Of a DNA stretch of 64,000 nt, positions 32,761 through 45,985 are shown piece after piece (the stretch's first letter is position 1; each line of letters opens with the position of its first letter). The notes under the pieces are model-generated. The model worked only from the letters and a program-made list of their open reading frames with translations, ran no database searches and was not told the DNA's origin. Position numbers and translations under genes: made by a program. The stretch is taken from positions 2,356,001-2,420,000 of the forward strand of contig JARFXM010000006.1 in NCBI GenBank assembly GCA_029532625.1, written 5' to 3'. This DNA comes from Lomentospora prolificans. Taxonomy: Eukaryota; Ascomycota; Sordariomycetes; Microascales; Microascaceae.

Positions 32761-33946
32761 TTCGCATGTTATTGCCGCTCCAAGTGTCTGGGCAACATAT
32801 TGCGCAACTCGGCTGTGAACTGCTAGTGTTTAATCCCTGGAGTTGGGTAGAATAGTCAAGATTGAACAACCCTCTGCGCTCGACTGACTCGAAGATAGGT
32901 TGGGTTGTAGGGGTGTAAGTTGATTGGCTTGGCTCGTCTAGGGTTCTAGCGCGGGGGTCCACTCTTCCCTGAACCTCCACACCCCCAATACGGGAGCGGT
33001 ACCACTCACAACCGGCCCCACTTTCACCCTCCGGAAACTTTCACCGAGGTTCACCGAACGGTTCTTCTCGAGTGGCCTGGAGAGGTCTCGGTTTTATGGT
33101 TGTCCGTGGGTATGGGTTCCAGACAAAGTGCAGACGGTAGAATATTCATCCGGAATATTTTTTGAGTATAGTCTATTTTTGTCGATAAAGGTTTAATCCG
33201 GCCACCAAATCCTTTAAGAGAGGAGAAGGACAGGTATGCTCGAACGGTCCGCTTCATCCATAGAAACAGTCCCCACGACATGCGGAATGCACCATAACAC
33301 ATTCCACATGATGTTAGAGAAATCTGCTAATGTCAGATCAAAGATTAGTCTCATTGAAGTTTGCTTGCTGCACTTAAATTTATTGTGCTGTGGCAAACTT
33401 GGCCCTACATGGAACCTTAGCTTGACTGAAGGCTTAGTGATATGGATAGTGGGCCCTGCTATATTCCGTCGCCTTTGCGCCTGCCTTCTGGATCCAATGG
33501 CTAGTCGTCCGAATTGGCGCACGTCGCAAACTTCGATGTGGCTAATTGTCGGCTAAATCACACAACTGGCCTGAACCGAAGGAAATCTAACCTCAGATAT
33601 TCTCGAAAGTCACGTACTATTCTCTGCACTCGTGTCCCTGCTCCATTACCAACTCCCCCCAAATGCCGCTCGCTGCAAGTCGCAACGCACAAATATCGAC
33701 TTGGCAGTAGCGATTCTTCTTCCCTTCCCTATTCCCTTCTTTTCTCCCCCGTTCTCTCCGCTTTATGGACCTAATTTTTCCCTCGAATTCTCGATCCTTT
33801 TGAGACTCTTGATCCTTTTCGACACTCCTTTCGCGACGAACCCTCTCACCGACCGGTACCTTTCTTGGCCCCAGTAAACCCCTTTTACACCTCCGTTTAC
33901 TCTTAGACAAATCTCCCCTCCGCCGAATTACTCTCGCGCGAGTTCG

Positions 33947-36927
33947 ATGCCGACTTCTTTGGGTGATGTAGATCGAAATACCACCAAGATGGCGAATATT
34001 CAGCTCGGGAACGCCCCCGCTCCAAGCGGACTTGACTCTGTGCCAGCTCCGAACAGCCGCACGTTAAGATCAAGCGGAATCAAGAGAGAGTCGAGAAACT
34101 CGACAATGTCTCCTAGAGAGAATGAAAACGGAACCCACAAAAGTTCTGCCACCCCCGATGATACCCAGCACCCCAAGCTCTCCCGTAAACTCTCCCAGAA
34201 ACCAATGAAGCGCGAGCCCAAGTTATTCGACGAGACACCAGATGCGACCGACGAAGCGTGCAGCTCCTTTAAAGTCATTCCCGATTGTCTCTATGGCTCC
34301 AAGAACATGGGTTCCACGGACAATGATGCGCTTGATTGCGACTGTAAAGAAGATTGGCGTAGGTCCTTTCCCGTCCTCCCTCCTGGCGCAGACCCGGCAC
34401 GTATGGGGCCAGTTTGGGTCTCACATGCGATATCGTGTTCAAACCTAACATTGATAATTGCGCAGACGATGGTGTCAACTATGCTTGTGGCGAAGACTGC
34501 ATCAATCGCGCAACCCGTGTCGAGTGCGTTATCGGTGCGTCCGGAAGCTGCGGTGACGGATGCCAGAATCAACGATTCCAGCGGAAGCAGTACGCGGACG
34601 TATCCGTGATCAAGACAGAGAAGAAGGGTTACGGCCTCCGTGCGAATTCCGATCTCGATGCTAACGACTTCGTATTCGAATACATTGGCGAGGTTATCAA
34701 TGAACCCACATTCCGGCGCCGTATGCTTCAGTATGACGAGGAAGGCATCAAGCACTTTTACTTCATGTCTCTTACGAAAAGCGAGTTCGTAGACGCGACT
34801 AAGAAGGGAAATCTTGGGCGCTTTTGCAACCACTCCTGCAACCCGAATTGTTACGTTGATAAGTGGGTTGTCGGTGACAAGTTACGAATGGGTATATTTG
34901 TGCTGCGCAAGATTAAGGCTGGCGAGGAATTGACGTTCAACTACAACGTCGACCGCTATGGAGCAGACCCCCAGCCTTGTTACTGCGGGGAGCCTGAGTG
35001 TGTGGGCTTCATCGGAGGCAAGACACAGACCGAGCGTGCCACAAAGCTGCCCGTCCTCATCCTGGAAGCCCTCGGCATCGATGATGGCGACGGCTGGGAT
35101 ACGACCGTTGCAAAGAAACCTCGACGCAAGCGACCCGAAGAAGACGACGAAGAGTACGTTAACAGCATACAAGCCAAGAGCCTTGACGAGGACGGCGCTC
35201 GGAAGGTTATGGCCGCGCTCATGCAATGCAAGGAGAAGTGGATTGCCATCAAACTACTGGAACGCATCCAGAAATGCGATGATAACTACGTCTTGAACAT
35301 TGTCATGAGGATGCACGCCTACCAAATCATGAAGACAATGATCACCTCGTTCGCTGAGGATGATAACGTTATCCTCCAGGTGCTCGACGTCCTCGATAGG
35401 ATGCCGAGGCTCACCAAAAATAAGATTGTCGACTCAAACATTGAAGCGACAATACAAGGACTCAAGGCTTCTGACAACGAAGAGATTTCGGGAACGGCGA
35501 ACAGGCTTCTGGAAGACTGGGGCAAACTTCAAGTAGCTTACCGCATCAAAAGGAAGAAGCTGGACCCGAATGCTCAGACCACTTCCGCTGCCGAAGCCCT
35601 ACGTGGCGCCGTTGTTGGCGATGATCGTGATAATGGAACCTCGACGCCCGCCAGCAAACCTGTCTCGCCGCTGCCCTCGAATATCGAGATCCCCAAGGGC
35701 CCTAAAAGCAGTGTACCGCAACGCAATTTCCAGCCTCCTCGCGGTCCTAGGCGCCATCAGCCCTTCCCGCGCCAGAGCGGTCGGTTCCCCAAGTTTGGCC
35801 AAGAGGCCGAGGGCCCATTGCCAGAGGGGTGGTTCGCGGCTCAGGACAACAAGCGGCAGGTTTACTACTACAACAAACACGGACAGACAACCTGGCAGCG
35901 GCCCGCGCCCCCAAAGCAACCTACCCAAGCTGAGAAGAACGCGCAAATCATCCAAAATATTATCGACAATGTGGCAAAGGAGCAAAGAAAGCAGGCTCTC
36001 GCGGCATCCGAGGCCCCTGTCTCCTCCACACAGACGCCGCCTGAGTCTTCAGATACACCGTTACTGGATGCTCCGACGGAGAAGTGGCGCCAGTTGCCCA
36101 TTGAGAAGCAGATGAAAATCTACGAAAATACTGTTAGTTTCTTGTTCTCAGACCGTTTATCCTTAGTATTTTTCCGTCGACTAACCTTTTTCCCGCCGTA
36201 GATCTTTCCTCATATCAGATATGTCTTGGACAAGTTCCGCCACAAGCTTCCCCGTGACGAGCTAAAGAGATTCGCGAAAGATCTCGGCAAGAAGCTAGTT
36301 GCGTCTGACTACAAGAACAATAGGGTCCAAGATCCAACTGCAGCTCTCAATGACAAGCAAGTAAAGAAGGTCAAATCCTATGTCAAGGACTTCCTTGACA
36401 GAGCTGTGGTGAAATACAGGGAACATGAAAAGGTGAAGGCCACACGCGATGCCACCAAGGGTGTAAACGGTGAACGGACTGCTAGCACCTCAGACCCCGC
36501 CCCTCTAGACATACCCAATGGCACACTATCTAAAGAAGATAGTTTAATGGCCGAGATAACGCCCGGTGGCACCTCAAGTCCCGAGGATGGCGAATCCCAC
36601 TCACCGGGAAGCCCAAGCCTTAAACGCAAGAGAGACGAGGAGGACGAGGCCCCAGTTATCACACCAGTAGACGAGCTCGAGCCCACGTCCAAGCGTATGA
36701 AGGAGCTCGACGGTGGCGCAGCCGAGTCGCCACCTCCCCCTCCCCCTCCACCTCCGGAGGACGAAGGTGAGGCCACGGAGGCGATGTTGACGGAGGAAGA
36801 GAGGGACCTTCGAGCTCAGGAAGAAGCCTTGATTAGGGAGAACGAGGAAGCTCAGAGGCTCGAAGATGAAGCTCGCGACGCGGTATCACGAACAGAGAGC
36901 ATGAATAAACCGGTGCCTGTCCAGTAG
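33947..36927 (+). CDS. set2: Histone H3 lysine-36 methyltransferase Set2
   Basis: Three exons, 33947-34358, 34466-36132 and 36202-36927, with introns GTAGGT..CAG and GTTAGT..TAG, giving 934 residues. Order of domains: disordered Ser/Pro N-terminus; AWS zinc-binding cysteine cluster (about 128-180; the first intron splits it after DCDCKEDW); SET domain (about 180-300) with EYIGEVI, FYFMSL and NHSCNPN (259-265); post-SET CYCGEPEC (about 309-316); a helical region; a WW domain (LPEGW..YYYNKHGQTTWQRP, about 590-620); and the SRI domain (694-770, IFPHIRYVLDKFRHKLPRDE). The SRI domain binds the phosphorylated RNA polymerase II C-terminal tail. The enzyme methylates H3K36 co-transcriptionally, restraining cryptic transcription. 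The tail is acidic and includes a run of nine or so prolines. This is the complete fungal Set2 architecture. The start at 33947 is the first ATG; a second lies 14 codons in. Confidence 0.97.
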
Positions 36928-39900
36928 GGTTGGTAATATTCGTTCTCGGGAACAAAACTGCATTTGGGAGTCATGCAAAACAGGAAAACAATGGTCTTCT
37001 CTTTTAACGGCGAAAAGCATGCAATGGTTGTACATTAGTCTGGCACTGACATACGTCTTCTGGCTGTTTTTCCCTTCTGACTTTTCATTTTTACATTTTT
37101 CTCTTCTATTTGTAATCTTACAGGCTGTTTGAGAGAAGAGGGTTAGGGAAGTGCGACAGGGATTGCTTCAAGGAAACCAAGTTGTTTTCCTTGATAACGG
37201 CGAACTATTCGGAAAGGGGAGGAGGGTTCCAATGGCTGGGGAATGGAGTGGAATTGATATCAACTTTTTTCCACGCCGATTCACGTTATTCACTTTCCTT
37301 CTTCAATATGTCTTTCGCCATGGGCCACGTCTTCTCTGACTAAACTATTCTATATATATAGACGGTGCTGGAGAAGGGGGAATACGAGCATCGATGAAGG
37401 ATAGTATCATATTTCTGTTCTTTTCAGCATGTCGGCATCTTGAATGCATGCAAGGATCCGAGAGACGACGTGGAAGGCGCTTGGGTTGGGCGGCTAACTG
37501 GCTTCATGTGTACTTGTATTATAGCATTTATGGTGTCTGGAGGCGTTGCTGATAACCGAGGATCTAATTGCTTCACCCTTGGGCGCAGTCGGCGGCATGG
37601 TTGCTGGGAGGATTCGCTTGTCGAGGGTTCTAATCGAGAGGAGGAGAGGTCAAATACTCTGGCACGTGAAGAGGAATGTTAAAACGAGCTTTTTGTCTCT
37701 TGTTACTTATTTTCAGTGTTCTGAAGCCTGACCTTCTTGATACAAGCAACCGGTCATTCGGTTTTGCCATTGAGAGTGATTTGGACACGGAAGCTGGTTT
37801 GCCGCGAGATATGCATCGCCCCTTTCTAGTGGACTATTTTTTGGTGATCCTACTCCAGCTTTGTGTGGGTTGGTCGAACTTGATACATCTTCAAAATCGA
37901 TGAATGCGCGAAAGGCAGACAGAGGGTTGAGATACATCATCAGGCTGCGCTGCAAGGCCGGGAGATTCTCGTCCCCAGATTTGTTGGTATGTTCACCGAC
38001 TACCGAATGAACGAAGTGGCTGGGAGTAGGGATACATCTAGCGATATTGAAATAACCCTGGGCGGAGACTTTACTATTCAGTGCCATCCCAGAGAAATGA
38101 ACGTTGTCGGTATCTACGAGGTCGTCCGGGTCGAGGTCGCTTTGGAACAGGGAGGTTCGCTTCAGTGCCACCACCAGTTTTTGGATCCGTCTATTACCAG
38201 CGCTCGACATTACAGATCTTGTTCTGCTGAAGAAGCACGTCCTCCACGACGATTTCTTGTCGGGCTTGGGGTCTCGACTCTAATTATGGTCTATCGCGCG
38301 TTTGAGCGTTCGACAAGGTCTCAAGGGAAAACAATAGGCAAGATAGGATTCGGCTTGAAGTGGAGATACCTCGAAAAGGAAAACTACGATAGGCAAAGTT
38401 TTATACAAGAGAGCAAGAGCAGACAGGATAGGATAACAAAATAGCGAGCTGCTCCAGATAGAGACAACTAGATAATCACCCATTTCGTCAACCGATGAGG
38501 GCTAGGTTCTCTTCCACCCTAACGTACAAAAGCCAGATAACGACGTGAAAGATATCCTGTAGTCCTACCCATCACTGCAAACCTGATAATACGTCCTAAG
38601 AGCTCGCCTATTTAGCAGCTAGCGTCGGTATATACCGATGCTGTAGGCAGGTTCTACGTCGAGACACCGACCGGACGTATCTCGGGATGTGAGATGAATA
38701 ATCCTAAAACACCAAGCCATCGCGCCACTTTCTACGTGTCGACATCGGCCGCTACTGATTATGCGCATCATGCTCGTGAAGTAGCTGCCAATGGGGCGCT
38801 CTTTTCGAAGGGTACGACGACGACAGTGAACGAGATATCCTAATCGGAGAGCGGAGATGTCAGAACGCGTGGTACGCGTCCCTTGTTTGATAGCCGAGGG
38901 TACATCGACCGGATTTTACGGTATGGCGCATCAATGATTGCGAGGATCGCGCGAACTAGGCGATTCAAGGGATGCTGGCTTTACACTCTGTCGCTTCCCC
39001 TTTATTTCATAATACCTGAATTCTCCATCTGTGTTAGATTCTTGTCCCTCTCTACCTTTCAGTGACTAGGAATTCTTCCTCCATGTACAAGGTCCAAAGC
39101 ATCAACTAGGTCTTTTGTTTCCATCATGGCGATCAACAGCTGACGATAGTGTTAGTTGAAGAGTAAAATTTCGTGCATCCGCCCAAGACAAAATGGGTAA
39201 AGTGGTGTATGACCTGTGTCCTGCCAGTAATTTTAACCCGGCTGCGGGACAAGTGCCAGTGGGACTGCCTCGAGGATGATGGTAGCAAGAACAGAGGGGC
39301 GAGAGAGTTTATATCGAAATTGGAGCCTGCACTGCAATTTTTAGTCTGGCTGGAGGGGGAAGGGAGCTCAATAGTAGAGCCTGGGGGATCTCGATTACCG
39401 TTAAGTGACAGCCAGCCAGCTTGAGAGCAGTCTGGATACGTACCACTGACTAGCAGACTGGTGGAGTGACTACGGCTGGTACCGAGGTACTTCGAGATTT
39501 GTACCCTAAGGCCTTGCGACCTGCTCTGTGGCTAACACCACGACGAGGCAGCGGCGCAAGAGGAGAGGCAAAAAGGGCAACCGGCGGAAAAACAATCGGA
39601 GAGTTCGACTAGGGAAGGCGAATTATAGACACACAAAGATTCGTTCCATCTCTGGCGTTAGAGGGAAAAATTTTGGCTTGGAGCCTGAGCCACGACCACC
39701 TTTGCTGAAAACACGCCCTGGACGCGGGCACCACCATCCTCGTGACTCCGATTCTGGCAATAACACTGGAGGACACTTCCCTCGACCCGAATATTGACGT
39801 GTGTAGTGAGACAGTATTGGTGCCAGCTCACCTTAAACGCGAGTGTTCCTTGCAGACGTTCCTTTAGATCTATCGGATGCCTTCGATATGATCCGGCTGG

Positions 39901-42459
39901 ATTGGATGAGGGGGGTTGGAAGGGGGGTCGAAGGTATTGAGGTTCAGGAAAGGCAGCTGCATCCAAGACTTTCTCGACTAAGAAAAAAAGGTGGAAACCC
40001 CAGGCGTCATCTAGAAGTTCGGTAATCACTAGCTTAAGGCCACTCCTAGCCTGGCGGCCCACCGGTCTCTAGATACCTCATCTCCGGTCAACCTTACACG
40101 TTTGCTGGATCTATCTCTGTCCCTTCAAGCTCAAATGGATCATCGGCTGATTCTTTAGCAGGAGACGCACGAAAGAACTAGTGAGGCTGGGCCGAGAACC
40201 AAGGATCGATATACCTTGAGGCATTCCTAGAGTATAAAGCCTCTTGGATCCGGGGGTCGCCAATCTACGAGCTTTGGAGGCACTTGTTATCTGGAGTATA
40301 TCGTAGGTCATCTTTGAGATGGACATGACTGACTACAGTAAGAACCCTCCACCCGCTCATCCTCCCTGAGTTAAATATGAAGGACCACTGATGCAACGGC
40401 TTCACATCACAATACGATTCACCCAATAATGTTAGATCTGTAGCTGTTGATACCCGGGCCTCCTACGTTTGGCACCGTCGAATTTTTCCAACTCTGGTCG
40501 GTCCCGCTATGGCGTGAGTACCCTTTTTTCATATTACAGTTAATAGGTTATAATCCAAGGTGTTGGGTTTGGAGCAGCTCTTGAATCGTGCAACTCGACC
40601 GCAGGTATTGAACATCTACCTTTAACACCAGTGTCAAATCTGGCACAATACCTGCGATTCCGATTCCTATATTCGTCTCATAATGCCATGAAATGGAGCA
40701 CGGTGATTTTTCCGCTGGCGTTTAGATATGGACTTATGACCGTCTGTGACTGCTCACACTCGAGGTTGGGGTAGACTGGCGATGTCGAGCATTGTGTGTA
40801 GTGGGATGGGGTGACCTAAGCTAGAGGACCGAAGGTGTGGTCGATGAATGGGCTCTAACTGTGAGGTGGTACTCGGTTGAGATATCGGAGGGCGGCTTCT
40901 TCGAATAGTCCTGTCACGATTCGTCTGTAGAGTTTCAAGACCCGTTGAACTGTACGATGGCAATCGAAGATTTAATCAGCCGAGATGCCTCCGTTTATCT
41001 CGAACTCTGAAAGCGAACCCGTTGACTTTGGGACAGACTATTAGAATGAATATTAGAGCTTGAAATGCTAGACATCATTGGCAATATTGCTATTGCCGCT
41101 CCTGATGCCGGATGCCACAAGGAAAACATCAGTCGGGCTCAAGCGTGAAGGCGCCCCGTGGCCCCATGCGCACTTGTTAGTACATGGATACCTTTGAACT
41201 TGCTTTTAATTGAGCTTATAAGAAACCCATCAATTTGTTTTCACTATATCAAAATGCGCTCGTCTTATTCAGGTCTCGCGATCAATGGAAACTACGACCC
41301 GCTCCCTGCAGGGAGTGAGTTGGGCGTTTTCGGGTTCAGCACGGGTTTGCTAAAACCCTTTGATTATTCGAAGGACGAACTGTTGCATAGCATGCCAATT
41401 CCATGAGAGACGAGTCTCTGGCCAACCACAGGACAGCGATGTCGTAGTTTACCGGATTTACTAAGGAACCGGGCCAATGAGATCGCGTTAGTTATGCTCT
41501 AAAACTACCAGATTCGTAGATGAGGCCCCAAAATTTGACGACTAGGGAGGTACATCGTAATTATGTCACCTTAGGTTCGTGATGGACTTAGTCAGCCGCC
41601 CAGTCAACACTAAATTCCCGTGGATGGGCCCAAGCTGGCGGGCACCAGTGGTCGTTTGGTGGGCATGTGTCACGGTGGTCAGAGTCCTTACTCCTGGCTA
41701 GGTACCTGGCCACAAGTACCACGTCCCATTTTCTTGGCTTCCTTGTTGGCCAGTCCAAGTCCCCGTTTTTGGCTTGCACAGCTTTGAAGCCTATTGGCAG
41801 CCGCGTCCATGTTACTTGTACCGTTATTCAGACTCTTGTATTCAGCCATCCCAAGCATCTCTTCTCACCCCAAGTCTTCAATAGGCCATTTGATGCATCT
41901 GCCGCATCGCTCCTCCTCTGTTATCATTTAGAGGAGGTGTCTATCGTCATTGTGTACTGCTGATATTGTTCAGTCTGATTCTTTATTCATCCCGCTTGCG
42001 CCGTTTCACTACCTTGGCCCCTTCTGCTGAGCGCGCTCCACTGGCACCACACGCATCATCTCCTATAAAAATCTCACCTGCCGAAAGGCAAAGATTCACA
42101 TCACGTCCACCCCAAGGCGAAAATCTCGAATCGAGTCACTAGCCGTCTTGTACTCACTTTCTTCTTTCACTTTTTGTTGACCGCTGCTTGATTTCTGACG
42201 CTGGTCACGGTTTCTTTTCCCAACCCTGTCATCCATCACATCCGAACCACAACATCTCGGGAACAGCCGTCTCACTTCCATCTCCGAGATTTATCACCTC
42301 ATCGGATTCACCCATCAACCTCTTTTTCTACCTTGGAATCGTCATCTGTTGTTTCCCTCCTCTTGAAGCATCGCCCCATCTATTTTTTTTATTTGCTTTT
42401 CATCCCGTTGCGACCCTTCCATTACAACTCATGATCTGCAGTCAGACCTTGCCGCCATA
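36928..42459. other. 5.5-kb gene-free region
   Basis: Lies between Set2 and the next plus-strand gene and looks more AT-rich than the flanking exons. Many short frames occur on both strands but none shows recognisable protein motifs. An imperfect palindrome occurs at 38621-38642. The last 400 bases are CT-rich and fit the promoter and 5' leader of the next gene. No transposon coding sequence is recognisable. Confidence 0.5.
38621..38642. repeat. 22-bp near-perfect palindrome
   Basis: AGCGTCGG TATA TACCGATGCT reads the same on both strands except for one mismatched pair; the inner 14 bases (TCGGTATATACCGA) are perfectly palindromic. It could be a binding site for a dimeric factor or chance. 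Confidence 0.7.
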
Positions 42460-45400
42460 ATGAGTGACAAGGATAGGAATGTGGAGCACGCCGCTGCCTC
42501 CTCACCACCTCCTACGGATACTCCCTCCAGAGGCCGTGGGCGCGGCCGGGGCAAGGGACGAGGAAAGAGGAAATCACTTGCCAAGACAAAAGCCCTCGCC
42601 GCTGTCAAGAAGTTAGTGCCTACTGGCCGCCGTGGGCGCATCAAGCAGTACAGCGATCCTCGCGTGCAGGCTGCTTACGAGCGCCAACGAGAGGTCAAAA
42701 CAGCATACCTTTCTATTATCTCGCACGTGAAACCCGCTCTCGAGGAGCTTGCCTCCAGGAATATCGAGAAGCTGAAGAAAGATTCCAACGCTCACAAGGC
42801 AGTCCCTGAACATGACATCGTCAAAAATCAGCTTGATGCTAAGTTGACTGAGGTCACCGGCCATGCCGACAAAGTGCTTGAGACGCAACTGGGGTTGATC
42901 GAGAGATCACACGAGAAAAACACCGAGTTCCAGAACATGCAGTATGAAGTAGGTGTCTACTTTCCTTCTATTCCTCTCCACCTTCACCTGCTGCCACTGC
43001 GACATCCGCGGCCTATTTTCCGGGTGTATACCAATGTTGTCTTGTCTTGTGTGAAAATTTTGCGCATCTTATGCTTGCATGCTCTCTCTCTCATCTCTTT
43101 TCCTCTTCCTTACTCCTAGGCGAACGCTAACATCAACCCCTATAGAATGGCGTGGAGGATGCAGTCGAAAGGTTTTACGACGCTCAGCTGGAGCGGCTCC
43201 GTCTCCTTGAGGAGATGTATGAGCACAGTGTTCCTCCTGATGTGAGTACTCGAAGTCCTCTGACAAGAAAAGCTCGAATTAAACTTATTGTTCCCTTTAG
43301 GTTCGTGACAATTCATACAACTACAAGAAAATATCCGAAAAGGAGTATGAAGAGCGCGGCGTATATACCGCATACAGGAAGGATGGAATCGTGGTTCCTT
43401 ATCCTTCTCGCGTCGAGGGCACTGACATGTATGAAAAAGCCCAAATGATGCTTGCTCAATATGCCCCCAAGCCCGTTCTAGACGCTGGCACCAAGGTCAA
43501 GCGGGAACGAGATTTGAGGACTGCTGCTATCCGTGGCCGTTTGAGCGGCGTCAGACGCAAGGCTCTGACTCAGCCTGATAGCCAGCCTGGAGCGAAGCGA
43601 CCCACGACCAGGAGTGCGGCCAGAGCTGGAAATGATGACGATGATGTTGACGCTGGCGATCTTGCATCGTACTCCGAAGAGCCCGTTAACGCACCCGCTA
43701 GGCACATTATGGGTATCTTAGCGGCTGCCGTAGATAATGATGGTGCCAGCGAATCGGCTGCCGCAACGCCACGGGCGTCTCCTGATCCTGATGAGGAGGA
43801 TAAAGCCGACGACTCTAGTGGTACTGCTCTAGATCCGCGCCTGCGATCGCCCGAACCGCCGAGAGGCCAGGCCGAATTTGACGAATATGGTGTCGCCCCT
43901 GTACAGCGGGGCTCCAAGGCGAATAACCGCATCGCTGTCAGGCCAGGCTTCCAGTTCGACGATATCGACATTGGCTTTAAGGATTCTACAAACGACGGAT
44001 CAAGGATCAAAAACCCCTCGAGCCGGGGCAAATACCTCAACACACCCAACACCAATGCATTCTATTACGACCCACTGCTTTGGAACTATGATGTCCGGTG
44101 CCAATCTGAGGACGATCTTGACCAAGACCTGGTGAAAAAGTACCGCCTCCACCCCAGGTACGGTTTCTTCATTGAAGGTAGTATCAACATCCAAGAGCTT
44201 CCCGGACCCATCTGCGAGGACCCCAAACCCGTCGTTTTGATCACTCCCTCAGGGATGACGCTTTACGCCTCGCGCTCTCATGGCACTACCTCTATTGCTA
44301 AGTCAGCAACCGACTACTTCATTCGCAAGACAATGGAATCAGTCATGAAAGAGTTGGTCGATAAGAACGAGGGGCTCAAGCTCCCTACCGCAAAGAGCGA
44401 CGGGGAGAAGGAAGTCCCCGAAAAATATGCCGGTCCTTCCCTCGGCCTGCTCCATCACGAAGATACTGAGGAGGCGCAGCTATCCCCTGAAGAGGAATCG
44501 GAAGATGAGCTTTCTCTGGAACCTACTACAGAAGTTGATGACGGTATTGAGAGGCCCAACAGCCTCTCGGCACTTGTTAACGCCGCCATCTTCGCTTCTG
44601 CAGAGGATTCCACCGCTCGCTCGACCCGTGCGAAGTCGGTCTCTAGGCCATACGATGCTATTAGGGATGTGTTCGGCACCTCGGCACCCACTCAGCCCGC
44701 ACCGGAGCCCCAGCCATTCAACCTCACCGTCCTCGCGGAAATGTGCAATTGGGAGCCTAGACCGCCACAGTCCCAACAAGCGGAGGATTCTAACATCGCA
44801 ACCAGGCCTACGGGGCCGATGGATACAATGGCTCAGCAGCCCTCCTTCGACGAGCCTCTCTATACCGCGAGCCGAACCCGCTCCGGTCATCAGCTGCATC
44901 ATGAAGCTTCTGGATACGGTGCCGGTCGTCACAATCAGTTTGTCCAAACTGGCCCGGTTAGGCCCATGGATATTGACCAAAGTAACCAGGCGATGGCCAT
45001 GGAGGAAGAAACCTACATTGATCCTCGCCTTCGAGGCCCCAATCAGCCGCCTCCTCCACAACACCCCTTTGAGCAGTCACCGATGTCTCACCATCAGGCC
45101 CCCATTTCTTACAGTACACCTCAGCAACCAATGGGCCTGCATAACCCAATGATTACGCCTGCTCTAACGGGCTCGATGCAGGGCCAGCCTCCTCCAGCTG
45201 AGCCTCTTCACTACGGAGCTCCTCGTCGGGTCCCACCCCCTCAGCCTTCCTATTCTGCCTCATCTCCCCAACTTCGGCCTTCTACTACAGGTTTGCCTCC
45301 CCTTCGACCACCTCGCCAGATTGGCCACCCTCAGGTCTTCCATACTGGGCCACCTACTGTGCCCCACCCAAGCGTGGCCTCTACTAATGCCGGCCCTTTT

Positions 45401-45913
45401 TACTCGCCTGGTCTTCCTGGGCCATATCATAACACCTTCCCTCCCCCACCCCAGGAACAGCATGGTTCAATGGGCATGCCTGGGAGTGGTGCGCCCATGC
45501 AGCCCTACTACGGCCCTAGCGGGAGCCCGGCGAATTACCCACCGGCTCAGCCGCCCTATCAGCATCTAGCGCAAGGCCCCAATACACCCCAAATAACGTC
45601 TCCTCCCGCCGCGAGCCCAAGGTCTCGCCCATCCTTCCAGGGCTCACCACCAGGTCCGCCCCAGCAACAAGCGGCCGCGAATAATAAATACCGGAAGCTC
45701 GAACCAGCTCCTATCCCCCCCCACAGGATAGGTTGGGCCAACGAACCTCAACTTAGGACCGTGAGGTATGAACCTAGTGAGGACATTAAGGACTACTCTG
45801 CCGTCGAACCCCTTCCCGGCCGCGGCCCTACCTTTATCCGAGGTTGGAACGTCAATAACAGCGCGAAGAAGCGCGCGCGACCTGGACGAGAAGACAAGGA
45901 CGGGTCGGGATAG
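42460..45913 (+). CDS. Uncharacterised, probably nuclear protein with basic GR-rich N-terminus
   Basis: Three exons, 42460-42948, 43146-43241 and 43301-45913 (introns GTAGGT..TAG and GTGAGT..TAG), giving 1065 residues. Residues about 22-42 are a Gly/Arg/Lys tract (RGRGRGRGKGRGKRK), resembling nucleic-acid-binding or nuclear-localisation sequence. Residues about 55-235 are strongly helical and Lys/Glu-rich (YSDPRVQAAYERQREVKTAY, DAQLERLRLLEEMYEHS, then YRKDGIVVPYPSRVEG), continuous across both introns. A second ordered block around residues 380-500 contains FYYDPLLWNYDVRC, YRLHPRYGFFIEGSINIQE and VLITPSGMTLYASRSHG. The C-terminal third is disordered, Pro/Gln-rich, with repeated PDPRLR/YIDPRLRGP-type motifs, and ends in a basic tail. 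I do not recognise the family. A chromatin- or transcription-associated role is inference from composition only. Confidence 0.62.
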
Positions 45914-45950
45914 AAACCTAACCTTAACCGCTATTCGCATCTGTCTCTAG
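45777..45950 (+). other. Possible alternative intron joining two adjacent genes
   Basis: A GTGAGG donor at 45777 and an acceptor ending CTGTCTCTAG at 45950, with an upstream CCTAACC branch-like site, would remove the stop of the 42460 gene. It would also put the next open frame (46699 stop) in phase after one base of a split codon. This is a hypothesis; the unspliced reading ends at 45913. Confidence 0.25.
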
Positions 45951-45985
45951 ACTATCGAGTGGAGGAGCAGGAAGAAAGGGAGAAC

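Larger units (their letters stand above)
27510..33946. other. 6.4-kb gene-free region between divergent genes
   Basis: The longest stretch without a gene I can support. It should hold the promoters of the AT-hook gene and of Set2. It contains an 18-bp direct repeat with 22-bp spacing (27734-27773), a C21 run (30415-30435), a T12 run near 32291 and a 10-bp tandem duplication (32741-32760). All open frames are short and lack recognisable domains or splice continuity. I see no transposase, reverse transcriptase or long terminal repeat, but a decayed element or non-coding RNA cannot be excluded by eye. Confidence 0.5.

Noticed and set aside
39528..39797. Arg/Lys-rich 89-codon plus-strand frame
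   Set aside because: Starts at a GTG codon, low-complexity basic composition from purine-rich DNA, no conserved motif.
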